Source: Gp7-AA10 sp035516895 (lineage in GTDB: Bacteria; Acidobacteriota; Thermoanaerobaculia; Gp7-AA8). From it: 24,033 nt of DNA. Below are positions 14,215 through 21,595 of the stretch, piece after piece. The translations under genes and the position numbers were made by a program. The notes under the pieces are model-generated. The model saw only the letters and a program-made list of their open reading frames with translations, was not told the DNA's origin and made no database searches. The stretch covers positions 1 to 24,033 of the forward strand of contig DATIZY010000357.1 of NCBI GenBank assembly GCA_035516895.1, in the 5' to 3' direction. How positions within the stretch are numbered: the first letter of the stretch is position 1; the number at the start of each line of letters is the position of its first letter.

Positions 14215-14922
14215 ATGTGGGCGCCTCGTTTTCACGATCGCCTCGAAGCCGGCCGGCTGCTCGGCCGCGAGCTGGTGAAGCGACTTGGAGCACCGGCTTC
14301 AACCGGCCCATCGGCTGCAACGTCCCACGATTCCATCGTGCTCGGCCTGCCGCGGGGCGGCGTTCCGGTTGCGGCCGAGGTGGCGAAGGCGCTCGGCGCG
14401 CCACTGGACGTTTTCATCGTACGCAAGCTCGGCGTTCCGGGTCACGAGGAGCTGGCGATGGGCGCGATCGCCAGCGGCGGCGTGCGCGTGCTGAATCAGG
14501 ACGTGCTCCGCTATTTGCCGGTGCCGCAGAAGTCGATCGACGAAGTCGCCGCGCGCGAGCAGCAGGAGCTCGAGCGGCGCGAGCGCAGCTATCGCGGGTC
14601 GCGTCCGCCGCTCGACGTGCGCGACAAGACGGTGATCGTCGTCGACGACGGTCTGGCGACCGGATCGACGATGCGCGCCGCGGTCGCAGCGCTGCGAAAG
14701 ATGCAGCCGCGCGCAATCGTCGTCGCCGTGCCGGTCGCGGCGAAACAGACCTGCGACGAATTCCACAGCGAGGGAATCGACGTCGTCTGCCTCCGCACGC
14801 CCGAGCCGTTCGAAGCGGTCGGCCTCTGGTACGACGATTTCTCGCAGACGACGGACGAGGAAGTCCACGAGCTCATCGATGAACGACATCCGCAAAACGC
14901 TGACGCGGCTCACCGGAGCTGA
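14215..14922 (+). CDS. Phosphoribosyltransferase-family protein
   Basis: 235 residues. The PRPP-binding loop is TVIVVDDGLATGSTMRAA (139-156), with the two acidic residues and the GxATGST turn intact. IVLGLPRGGVPVAAEVAKAL (41-60) and DVFIVRKLGVPGHEELAMGA (65-84) are typical of the PRT proteins found next to or fused with erythromycin-esterase domains. The base or substrate it acts on is not known. Residues ~25-40 (GAPASTGPSAATSHDS) come from a family A palindrome copy in a loop ahead of the first core strand. It overlaps the next gene by 44 nt. In Mycobacterium tuberculosis Rv2030c, as I recall it, the same two domains are one protein, so these two products probably act together. Confidence 0.87.
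   Translation: MWAPRFHDRLEAGRLLGRELVKRLGAPASTGPSAATSHDSIVLGLPRGGVPVAAEVAKALGAPLDVFIVRKLGVPGHEELAMGAIASGGVRVLNQDVLRYLPVPQKSIDEVAAREQQELERRERSYRGSRPPLDVRDKTVIVVDDGLATGSTMRAAVAALRKMQPRAIVVAVPVAAKQTCDEFHSEGIDVVCLRTPEPFEAVGLWYDDFSQTTDEEVHELIDERHPQNADAAHRS
14287..14310. repeat. Diverged family A palindrome inside the phosphoribosyltransferase gene
   Basis: GAGCACCGGCTTCAACCGGC resembles the core of the other copies (CCGGCTTCAGCCGG) with one change in the loop. Outer arms are not preserved. It is read in frame near residues 25-32 of the host protein. Confidence 0.6.
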
Positions 14923-16201
14923 CACGGACTTCGATCCGCTCTTGCAGCTCATCGGCAACGCGCGCTTCGTGCTGATCGGCGAGGCGTCGCACGGAACGCA
15001 CGAGTTTTACGCGTGCCGCGCGGCGATCACGCGGCGGCTCATCGCCGAGAAAGGATTCAACGCCGTCGCAGTCGAAGCCGACTGGCCCGACGCGTATCGC
15101 ATCAACCGCTTCGTTCGCGGACTCGGCGAGGACAGCGAGCCGGTGGAGTCGCTCGGCGATTTCAGACGCTTTCCGACGTGGATGTGGCGCAATGCCGACG
15201 TGCTCGATTTCATCGGCTGGCTGCGCGAGTTCAACGATCGCATTCCGCGCGACGATCAGAAGGCCGGCTTTTACGGCCTCGATCTCTACAGTCTTTACAC
15301 ATCGATCGAACAAGTCATCGGCTATCTCGACAAGGTCGATCCCGATGCGGCGAAGCGCGCGCGCTATCGCTACGCGTGCTTCGAGCATTACGGCGAGGAC
15401 ACGCAGGCCTACGGCTACGCCGCGTCGTTCGGCCTGACAGAATCGTGCGAGAAGGAAGTCGTCGGACAGCTCGTTGATTTTCGAAGGAAGGCCGCGGAGT
15501 ACGCGAGCCGCGACGGCCACATTCCGCCCGACGAGGCGTTTTTCGCCGAGCAGAATGCGCGGCTCGTCGCCAACGCCGAGCGCTACTACCGCTCGATGTT
15601 TTCGGGCCGCGTGTCGTCGTGGAATCTCCGCGATCAGCACATGGCCGAGACCCTGACCACACTCGCCGATCATCTTCGCCGCCGCGCCTACCGCGAGGCG
15701 AAAGTGGTTGTCTGGGAGCACAACTCGCACCTCGGCGACGCGCGCGCCACCGAGATGGGAAAGCAGGGCGAGCTGAATGTCGGCCAGCTCGTGCGCGAGC
15801 GCTACGGCGAGGACGCGCGGCTCATCGGCTTCACGACGCACACGGGCTCGGTCACGGCGGCGTCGGATTGGGACGGACCGGCGGAGCGCAAGAAAGTGCG
15901 TCCGGCGATGGAAGGCAGCTACGAGCTCCTCTTCCACGATCTCGGTGAAGGCAATTTCCATCTGCCGCTGCGCGGGAACGACGTCGCGATGCAGCGGCTC
16001 GAAGATCCGATGCTCGAGCGCGCGATCGGCGTCATCTATCTGCCGCAGAGCGAGCGTCAGAGCCATTACTTCTATGCGTCGCTGCCGCGCCAGTTCGACG
16101 CGGTGCTGCATTACGACACCACGCGCGCCGTCGAGCCGCTCGAGAAGTGGGAGCTGGACCACACGCGCGAGATGCCCGAGACGTATCCGTCAACGTATTA
16201 G
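14879..16201 (+). CDS. Erythromycin esterase-family protein
   Basis: 440 residues, full length for the family (PF05139). Conserved catalytic-region motifs: GEASHGTHEFY (34-44), VAVEADWPDAYRINRFVRG (63-81), SWNLRDQHMAETL (247-259) and WEHNSHLGDAR (279-289). E35, H38 and H281/H284 are the likely active-site residues. Family members include true macrolide esterases, but most chromosomal copies beside a phosphoribosyltransferase have other, unproven roles, so resistance should not be inferred. No signal peptide. Starts inside the phosphoribosyltransferase gene, 44 nt before its stop. Followed by a paired palindromic element that probably also ends transcription. Confidence 0.88.
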   Translation: MNDIRKTLTRLTGADTDFDPLLQLIGNARFVLIGEASHGTHEFYACRAAITRRLIAEKGFNAVAVEADWPDAYRINRFVRGLGEDSEPVESLGDFRRFPTWMWRNADVLDFIGWLREFNDRIPRDDQKAGFYGLDLYSLYTSIEQVIGYLDKVDPDAAKRARYRYACFEHYGEDTQAYGYAASFGLTESCEKEVVGQLVDFRRKAAEYASRDGHIPPDEAFFAEQNARLVANAERYYRSMFSGRVSSWNLRDQHMAETLTTLADHLRRRAYREAKVVVWEHNSHLGDARATEMGKQGELNVGQLVRERYGEDARLIGFTTHTGSVTAASDWDGPAERKKVRPAMEGSYELLFHDLGEGNFHLPLRGNDVAMQRLEDPMLERAIGVIYLPQSERQSHYFYASLPRQFDAVLHYDTTRAVEPLEKWELDHTREMPETYPSTY

Positions 16202-16215
16202 TCGAACAACGATCC

Positions 16216-16276
16216 GTAGGGCACGCCTGCGGCGTGCCGAAACCCGGGGGTGCGGCACGGCGCAGCCGTGCCCTAC
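16216..16276. repeat. Family B paired palindromic element (GGCACGGCgcaGCCGTGCC type)
   Basis: Two hairpins face each other: GGCACGCctgcgGCGTGCC (16220-16238) and GGCACGGCgcaGCCGTGCC (16254-16272), with outer GTAGGGCACG/CGTGCCCTAC arms tying them together. The layout is like an E. coli BIME built from two inverted REPs. It lies between convergent genes and could act as a terminator or mRNA stabiliser. Its right half recurs at 21323-21489. Confidence 0.85.
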
Positions 16277-16304
16277 AACATCGTTTGCGCGCACACAAAA
16301 CCGA

Positions 16305-16694
16305 TCAGCGCGCGGGGAGCCCGCCGCTCCACAGCGCTTTCGGCATCAGCATGTGCACGCCCTTGTTGCCGTCGACGACTTCCGTGATCGACAGATCGCC
16401 GGCAACGCCTGCGAGCGTGTAGGCATCGTCGCGGTCTTTGACTTCGTTGACGATGTCGCGTAGCGACTGCTCGACCTGATCGGCCGGAACGCCCGCCCGC
16501 CCGAGCCGCTCGGGAGTCGACGTGATAAACGTGTGCACATCGACGATGTCGCCCGACTTCATTCGCAAAACCGGCGGCGTGCGCGGGTCGTATCGCCCCC
16601 ATGTCACGGTCTTCGGTGTGGCCTGCAGAACGAAATGCGACGGCTGCGCGTACGCGCCCGCGGCGCACGCGAGAATGGCGAGAAACATTCGCAT
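16305..16694 (-). pseudogene. Acetamidase/formamidase-family gene with the middle deleted
   Basis: 129 codons from ATG 16694, starting with a signal peptide (MRMFLAILACAAGAYAQ). Residues 18-87 match the N-terminus of the FmdA/AmdA family: HFVLQATPKTVTWGRYDPRT then PPVLRMKSGDIVDVHT and SLRDIVNEVKDR. Residues 89-122 match the family's extreme C-terminus: DDAYTLAGVAGDLSITEVVD then GNKGVHMLMPKALW. Family members are about 300 residues or longer, so well over half is missing at a junction near residue 88, with the frame kept. The catalytic centre would be lost. Still open end to end, so it is either a decaying gene or an exported mini-protein with a new role. Confidence 0.8.
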
Positions 16695-16834
16695 GAACGC
16701 GCAGTCGATCCGGAGTGCCGCGGCCGGGCCACCGCTCGCTGATGGCTTCTCAGAGCTGCGACAAGCAGCCGCACTCCGGAGAGTGAAACGTTTTCGGCCA
16801 TTTCGACATCCCTCAGAAAGCGAGGGTGCGCACG
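16695..16834. other. Intergenic region between divergent genes, with a 9-bp stem
   Basis: CCGGAGTGC near 16710 pairs with GCACTCCGG near 16771, about 50 bases apart. Must contain the promoters for the acetamidase remnant (-) and the small unknown gene (+). No convincing promoter pair found. Confidence 0.4.
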
Positions 16835-17128
16835 ATGACCGTTTCGATGTTCGCAAACGTGAACCCCACCGGCTGGCGTGCCGAGGAGGCGCTGCAGGGC
16901 GCGGTGGCGGAGGCGCAGCGCTGCGGCCTGCCGGGCGTCCGTGCGGTCAGCCTGGTGATGACGCTGGTCGACGCCGGAAAACGGTTCGCATCGGGACGCA
17001 GCGGCATCGCCGCGCTCGAGTCGGCGCGGTCGATCGTCATGCACGAGGTCGCGACGGGCGCGATCGGCGCCGCGCAGGCGGAGCGTGTCCTCGAACGGAT
17101 CAATGTCATCGAATCGCTTGTCGACTGA
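16835..17128 (+). CDS. Small hypothetical protein
   Basis: 97 residues, not recognised. Mostly helical by composition, rich in Ala, Val, Glu and Arg; no signal peptide, membrane segment or cysteine pair. The segment EVATGAIGAAQAERVLERIN ends near the C-terminus. ATG 16835 chosen because GAGGG lies 9 bases upstream; a GTG at 16826 would add three residues. It stands alone between divergent promoters and the alpha/beta hydrolase gene ~80 bp downstream. Moderate chance of being a true gene on start site and codon quality alone. Confidence 0.6.
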   Translation: MTVSMFANVNPTGWRAEEALQGAVAEAQRCGLPGVRAVSLVMTLVDAGKRFASGRSGIAALESARSIVMHEVATGAIGAAQAERVLERINVIESLVD

Positions 17129-17207
17129 GGCGTAACGCCGGTCACGCCCGCCCCGCCCGCCCGGCACATTCGTCCGCGGCGGCTCTGCACATATATTGAA
17201 TGTGGTC

Positions 17208-17852
17208 ATGAGCGCAATCGACGAGGGCCTGATCAATGTCCGCGCGGGCGGCGTCACTCTCGAAGGCAATCTTCTGATTCCGCGGGGCGCGACCGGCATC
17301 GTGCTCTTCGCGCACGGCAGCGGCAGCAGCCGGTTCAGCTCGCGAAACCGCTCCGTCGCCGAAGCGCTTCGCTCCCGCCGCCTCGGCACTTTGCTGATCG
17401 ATCTGCTCACGCACGACGAGGAGCTCGTGGACACGCGCACGGCGCATTTGCGGTTCGACATCGAGCTGCTCGCGAAGCGCCTCGTCGGCACGGCCGAGTG
17501 GCTGGGTCAGGAATCGCCGGCCCTGAAAATCGGACTCTTCGGCGCGTCGACCGGAGGCGCGGCGGCGCTCGTCGCCGCGGCGCGCATTCCCGATCGCATT
17601 TACGCGGTCGTGTCGCGCGGCGGACGCCCCGACCTCGCCGGCGAAGCGCTGCCGCGCGTGCAGGCCCCGACGCTGCTCATCGTCGGCGGCGACGACGTGC
17701 CGGTCATCGGCATGAATCAGCAGGCGTACGATCAGATGACCTGTGTGCGCGAAATGAAAATCGTTCCCGGCGCGAGCCATCTCTTCGAGGAGCCGGGCGC
17801 GCTCGAGGAAGTGGCGCGCCTCGCCGGGGAGTGGTTCGACAAGTATTTGTGA
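17208..17852 (+). CDS. Alpha/beta hydrolase (dienelactone hydrolase-like)
   Basis: 214 residues from ATG 17208 (upstream TTG 17196 is in frame but unlikely). Catalytic triad visible: S114 in GLFGASTGG, an aspartate at 162-163 in VGGDDVPVI, and H191 in GASHLFEEPG. FAHGSGSSRFSSRNR (34-48) is the oxyanion-hole loop typical of this small hydrolase subgroup. No signal peptide, so cytoplasmic. Its TGA overlaps the ATG of the DUF5335 gene by one base, so the two are coupled. Substrate unknown. Confidence 0.87.
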   Translation: MSAIDEGLINVRAGGVTLEGNLLIPRGATGIVLFAHGSGSSRFSSRNRSVAEALRSRRLGTLLIDLLTHDEELVDTRTAHLRFDIELLAKRLVGTAEWLGQESPALKIGLFGASTGGAAALVAAARIPDRIYAVVSRGGRPDLAGEALPRVQAPTLLIVGGDDVPVIGMNQQAYDQMTCVREMKIVPGASHLFEEPGALEEVARLAGEWFDKYL

Positions 17853-18181
17853 TGAGCACACGCACCGTACCGCGCGACACCTGGGCCTCGTTTTTCGAAT
17901 CGTTCACGCGACAGCATCACGGCTGGCTCGTCACCGTCGACACGGGTGCCGATCGCGTCGCGGAAGAAGAGCCGCTCGAGGAGGTTCACGCGAACGGCGA
18001 CGACATCGAAATCCGCGCCGGCAGCTTCTACCGCGTCCCCAACGTCACTATAGTAACAGTTACTACAGCGACGAACGACGACACCGCGGTCGATCATCTG
18101 GAGATCGAGAGCGGCGCCGAGAAGGTAACGATCCGCTTTCGCGCGGCAATCAATCCCGAGCTCGTCGACGGCGCGCCGTAA
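17852..18181 (+). CDS. DUF5335 family protein
   Basis: 109 residues. The N-terminus TRTVPRDTWASFFESFTRQH then HGWLVTV and the C-terminus DHLEIES...VTIRFRAAINPELVDGAP match DUF5335 as I know it. Function unknown; members are small soluble proteins. It follows the alpha/beta hydrolase with a TGATG overlap. A 15-bp AT-rich palindrome, TAGTAACAGTTACTA (18051-18065), lies inside the gene and encodes part of NVTIVTVTT. Convergent with the porin-like gene, 8 bp apart, with no hairpin in between. Confidence 0.78.
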   Translation: MSTRTVPRDTWASFFESFTRQHHGWLVTVDTGADRVAEEEPLEEVHANGDDIEIRAGSFYRVPNVTIVTVTTATNDDTAVDHLEIESGAEKVTIRFRAAINPELVDGAP

Positions 18182-18189
18182 GATTCACC

Positions 18190-19374
18190 TCAAAACCGGT
18201 AGCGAGCCTCGAGCGTCAGCGTGCGGCCGTCGGTGTTCGGATCGAAGCCCGACTGCGCGGCGGCGATGCGCTGCGCGACGATGTTCGCCATCTCGGCGCC
18301 GAGGCGCACGCGGTGCGTGAGCTGAAAAAAGTACGCGAGCGTCCACGCGCGTCCGCTTTCGGTGTTCGTCTCCGCGACCGGCGAGTGATCGCGGTCCCTC
18401 GTCCCGAAGACGTCGAAGCGCGCGCTGACGCGATTCCGCCCGAACGCCTGCGACACGAGCGCGTACGCCGCGTAGTACGTCAGCTGCACCCACGGCCTGC
18501 CGCGAAATCCCATTCCCGTCGATCCCCAGCCGTACTCCGACGCGAACGTCGTCCCGTGCGTACCGTCGATCTCGCCGCTCAGCAGATTCAATTTCGTCTG
18601 CCAGGAGTACTCATGGTCGTAGAGCTCCCGGTCGCCGCGATTGTCGACGCGCGCGTACTGCAGCGTCGCCCGCTCCGGCACGGTGATGCGGGCGCGCGCC
18701 GTCAGGCCGGTGCGCCCGTCGAGATCGGAGCCGAACGGCTGCGTCCCGTCCCTGCGTTGTTCGACGAAGCCCACCGGTCCGGTCAGCGTGAACAACGGCG
18801 GCAGCGGCAGGACCTCGCCGTACGTCGTGAGGCGGTTTCCCATCGACCAGCCGCGCCAGGCGAGCATCGTCCCCATCGTGTCGTTGCCGCGGAACGCGCC
18901 GCCGGCGAACGTCAGCACGGCATACGGTGTCAGCCGCTGCCACTGCAGCTCGCCGCCGATCGGCCGCACTTCCTCCCCGATCCACGTGTTGAGCGCCGAA
19001 AACGAGATCGTGTAGGGCGAGCTCCAGAGCGGGCCGGTGTTCTCGCGCGACGTCGGCAGAAAAAACTGTCCGGCGCGCAGCCGCAGATTGTTCGCGCCGA
19101 AATCCTTCTGCAGATCGACGTACGCTTCGACGAGCCCGCTGCCTTTCTGGCGCGCGGCTCCGTGCGCGTGGACGCGAATCCACGCCGCCGGCGTCCAGTC
19201 GACTCCGAGCTGTCCTTCGATCTGACCTTTGTTCGCGCTCGAGGTCGGGCTCCCCGCGCCGACTTCGAATCGTCCGAAGCCGCCGTCGAGCCACGACGGC
19301 TGCGACTCGACATTGACTCCGCGCGCCGCGAGAAACCCGGTGAACGTCAGCGTCGCCGCGAGAATCATGAGCAT
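18190..19374 (-). CDS. Outer-membrane porin-like beta-barrel protein
   Basis: 394 residues from ATG 19374 (MLMILAATLTFTGFLAA is a signal peptide). The rest alternates polar and hydrophobic residues with aromatic girdles, has no long helix and ends in ARYRF, the C-terminal Phe signature used for barrel assembly. Segments such as LVEAYVDLQKDFGANNLRLR then AGQFFLPTSRENTG resemble phosphate-selective or carbohydrate-selective porin families, but no specific family is certain. Lies downstream of the CLC channel gene on the same strand, separated by ~190 bp that carry a short coupled ORF and repeat-like sequence. It may be co-transcribed with the channel. Confidence 0.75.
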   Translation of the reverse strand: MLMILAATLTFTGFLAARGVNVESQPSWLDGGFGRFEVGAGSPTSSANKGQIEGQLGVDWTPAAWIRVHAHGAARQKGSGLVEAYVDLQKDFGANNLRLRAGQFFLPTSRENTGPLWSSPYTISFSALNTWIGEEVRPIGGELQWQRLTPYAVLTFAGGAFRGNDTMGTMLAWRGWSMGNRLTTYGEVLPLPPLFTLTGPVGFVEQRRDGTQPFGSDLDGRTGLTARARITVPERATLQYARVDNRGDRELYDHEYSWQTKLNLLSGEIDGTHGTTFASEYGWGSTGMGFRGRPWVQLTYYAAYALVSQAFGRNRVSARFDVFGTRDRDHSPVAETNTESGRAWTLAYFFQLTHRVRLGAEMANIVAQRIAAAQSGFDPNTDGRTLTLEARYRF

Positions 19375-19562
19375 CCATTCCGAGCAAAGCGAGGAATCAT
19401 GGACGGCACCGCTTCGAGCGCAATTCCGGTCTTCTGCGCCCACCGTTTGCTTCGGTCGGCCCTTGTCGAATCATCGGCAATCGCACAAACGCAGCAGGGA
19501 TCTCGCCCGTCGCTCTTCGCCAGTGCCGGCGTTGACTCCTCGCTGCGCCCGGAGTTTTTCAT
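19365..19562 (-). CDS. Short ORF of probable repeat origin between CLC channel and porin genes
   Basis: 65 codons; the ATG overlaps the TGA of the channel gene (TGATG) and the stop lies 10 nt into the porin gene. The product (MKNSGRSEESTPALAKSDGR...PSMIPRFARNGCS) has no known domain. Its 3' part is the motif ATTCCGAGCAAAGCGAGGAA read in reverse, a kind of sequence I have seen dispersed in many environmental genomes. It may be no more than a read-through of a repeat in a leader region. Low confidence as a real protein. Confidence 0.3.
   Translation of the reverse strand: MKNSGRSEESTPALAKSDGRDPCCVCAIADDSTRADRSKRWAQKTGIALEAVPSMIPRFARNGCS
19372..19402. repeat. ATTCCGAGCAAAGCGAGGAAT-type dispersed motif at the porin gene start
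   Basis: The arms ATTCC and GGAAT flank GAGCAAAGCGA, forming a small imperfect palindrome, and the motif overlaps the start codon region of the porin-like gene. Resemblance to a widely dispersed repeat is from memory; only one copy is in this window. Confidence 0.45.
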
Positions 19563-21292
19563 CAGAAGAGTGTAATGTCGGTGCCTTCGGCGCCGCTCTC
19601 CTGCAATCGAAATCGCGCGTGAATGAGATCGGCGGGGCTGAGAAATCCGATGACGCGCTTCGAGCCGTCGGGCGCGACGACCGGGCATCGATCGGTGTTC
19701 TCGATCGCCATTCGCGCGACGACGTCGTGCAGTGGCTCGTCGCTTCGCGCGACCACCTTCGCCGGCTCCATCAGCTCGCCCGCGGTGATGTTCAGCTTTC
19801 CCTCGCGCACCGAGCGGATGATCGCGCTCGCGCCTAACAGGCCGAGCAAGGTCCCTTCCGCGGAGACGATCGGGTAGAGCTGATGGCGCCGCTCGGTGGT
19901 CTGCTCGACGATGCGCCCGACCGGCGTGCCGGCGTCGAACGCCTGGACGGTCGTCGCCATCACCTCGCCCGCGGTGAGCTTGCCGAGCGGATCCGCCTGC
20001 TCCGCGCTCTCGCGATATCCCTCGTCGATCATCTGCTGTTCGGTGAGGGTCTGCCGCGCGATGCGCGACGAGATCGCCGTCGACACCGCCACGGCCAGCA
20101 TCAGCGGAAGAATCAGATCGTAGTCGTTGGTCAGCTCGAGAACGATCAGCACCGCGGCCATCGGGCAGCGCAGAAATCCGCCGAAGTACGCGCCCATGCC
20201 GACCAGGGCGTACGCGCCGGGATCGATCGTCGGTCCGGCGACGATGCGCGCCGCGTAGCCGACGGCCGCGCCGAGCGCCGATCCGATGAAGAGCGACGGC
20301 GCGAACGTGCCGCCGAGGAGTCCGACGGACATCGCCACGACGAAGCCGACGGTCTTCGCGCCGAACGCGATCGACGCGAACGGCAGCGACCCGCCGCCGC
20401 GCAAAAAATACGATGTCGTCGGATAGCCGACGCCGAGCATCGACGGCGCGGCGAGTCCGATGATTCCAACGCAGACTCCGCCTAACGACGAGCGCAGAAC
20501 CATCGACGGGATCCACTCCTGCAGCTTCGGGCGCAGCACCTGGATCAGGCGGATCACCGATCCCCCGAGGATTCCGGAGAGAACGCCGACCGTGAGGAAA
20601 CCGATGAGCTCGGAGACATGCGTCCACGACGCCGCGGACGCGGGGAGCAATCGCTGCTGGCCTAACAAGAGATGTTCGACCACCGCGGCGGCGACCGCGG
20701 CGATGATCGTGCCGCCGAGGACTCCGCGCGACGTCGTGCCGAGGATCTCCTCGACGGCGAAAACGACTCCGGTGATCGGCGTGCGAAAGATCGCCGCGAT
20801 ACCGGCCGCGGTGCCGACCGGGATCATCCCGCGCACCACTTTGCGCGGAAGGTTCAGCAGCCGAGCCAGGCCGGTGCACATGCCGCTCGTCACGACCACC
20901 GTCGGCGTCTCGGGCCCGAGCGGCACGCCGCAGCCGAGCGACAGCGGCGTCAGCGCAAACGTGAACAGCACGCTGCGCGTGTCGAGGACCTCCGGCTCCT
21001 GCGCGTAGGCGCGGCGCACGCGCGCGAGGTTCGCGCCGGGCGTGATCGGCGCGAAACGCTTGACGATCAGTGCGAGGCCGCCGGTCACGATCGCCGGCAC
21101 CGCGATCATCAGCGCGTAGCGCGAGAAGCCGTGCTGCCGCAGCGCGGGCTCGATCAGGAGCGACTGCGCGAGTTCGACGATGTAATGAAACACGACCGCC
21201 GCAACTCCGCAAAGAGCTCCGGCGAGGATCAGCGTTCCGATGAGGAGCCGGCGCGCGAGACGGCGCACGTACTGCCAAAAACGAGTCAACAC
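19562..21292 (-). CDS. CLC-family chloride channel/antiporter with two C-terminal CBS domains
   Basis: 576 residues with a GTG start at 21292 (TTG 21289 possible; no ATG nearby). About ten or more membrane helices in residues 1-430. The selectivity-filter region reads LGCGVPLGPETPTV (119-132) in place of the usual LGSGGSLGREGPTV; the gating glutamate is kept as E128. GTAAGIAAIFRTPITGVVFA then VEEI and GGTFAPSLFIGSALG are the other CLC signatures. Two CBS domains follow (~440-576), with VMATTVQAF and LMEPAKVVA beginning each, so adenine nucleotide control is likely. Retention of the glutamate and CBS pair fits either an antiporter or a regulated channel. Inner membrane. The upstream region carries the tandem family B repeats. 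Confidence 0.9.
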   Translation of the reverse strand: MLTRFWQYVRRLARRLLIGTLILAGALCGVAAVVFHYIVELAQSLLIEPALRQHGFSRYALMIAVPAIVTGGLALIVKRFAPITPGANLARVRRAYAQEPEVLDTRSVLFTFALTPLSLGCGVPLGPETPTVVVTSGMCTGLARLLNLPRKVVRGMIPVGTAAGIAAIFRTPITGVVFAVEEILGTTSRGVLGGTIIAAVAAAVVEHLLLGQQRLLPASAASWTHVSELIGFLTVGVLSGILGGSVIRLIQVLRPKLQEWIPSMVLRSSLGGVCVGIIGLAAPSMLGVGYPTTSYFLRGGGSLPFASIAFGAKTVGFVVAMSVGLLGGTFAPSLFIGSALGAAVGYAARIVAGPTIDPGAYALVGMGAYFGGFLRCPMAAVLIVLELTNDYDLILPLMLAVAVSTAISSRIARQTLTEQQMIDEGYRESAEQADPLGKLTAGEVMATTVQAFDAGTPVGRIVEQTTERRHQLYPIVSAEGTLLGLLGASAIIRSVREGKLNITAGELMEPAKVVARSDEPLHDVVARMAIENTDRCPVVAPDGSKRVIGFLSPADLIHARFRLQESGAEGTDITLF

Positions 21293-21595
21293 TGCCGATT
21301 GTACTCACTCGACCGATGAGCGCTCGTGCAGGGCGGCGCCGCGCGCTGCGGAATCGCCGGTTCGGCACGGCGCAGCCGTGCCCTACAACTCGCAGCACGC
21401 GCGGCCGAATCCTGGATCGGGAACTCGTGCAGGGCGGCGCTGCGCGCTGCCGAATCCCCGGTTCGGCACGGCGCAGCCGTGCCCTACAATCGCAGCGCGC
21501 GCCGGAACGCCCCAGCCGTGCCCGCAAGGGGCCTCGGGACTCAGTAGAATGCGTGGCCCGGACGAGGCGCACGGGATGCCGTCGTCCCTCGCACT
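21293..21595. other. 303-bp intergenic region between divergent CLC and tldD genes
   Basis: Apart from the two family B copies, the remainder (21490-21595) shows a partial third copy (GCCGGAACGCCCCAGCCGTGCC) and no gene. TACAAT on the minus strand about 10 bases before the CLC start could be a -10 box, but no partner was found. Confidence 0.5.
21323..21489. repeat. Two tandem copies of a 66-bp family B element, 101-bp period
   Basis: Copies at 21323-21388 and 21424-21489 begin CTCGTGCAGGGCGGCGC and end CGCAGCCGTGCCCTACAA, differing at only a few positions. Each holds the hairpin GGCACGGCgcaGCCGTGCC also found at 16254-16272. They are separated by 35 bp of different sequence and lie in a promoter-bearing gap between divergent genes. 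Confidence 0.85.

Noticed and set aside
14879..16201. Macrolide resistance gene
   Set aside because: The family is broad, and pairing with a phosphoribosyltransferase marks a subgroup without shown macrolide activity.
19365..21572. Very long minus-strand open frame (735 codons)
   Set aside because: Out-of-frame reading of the CLC gene, which has clear motifs in its own frame; only the short terminal part after 19562 was kept as a low-confidence ORF.
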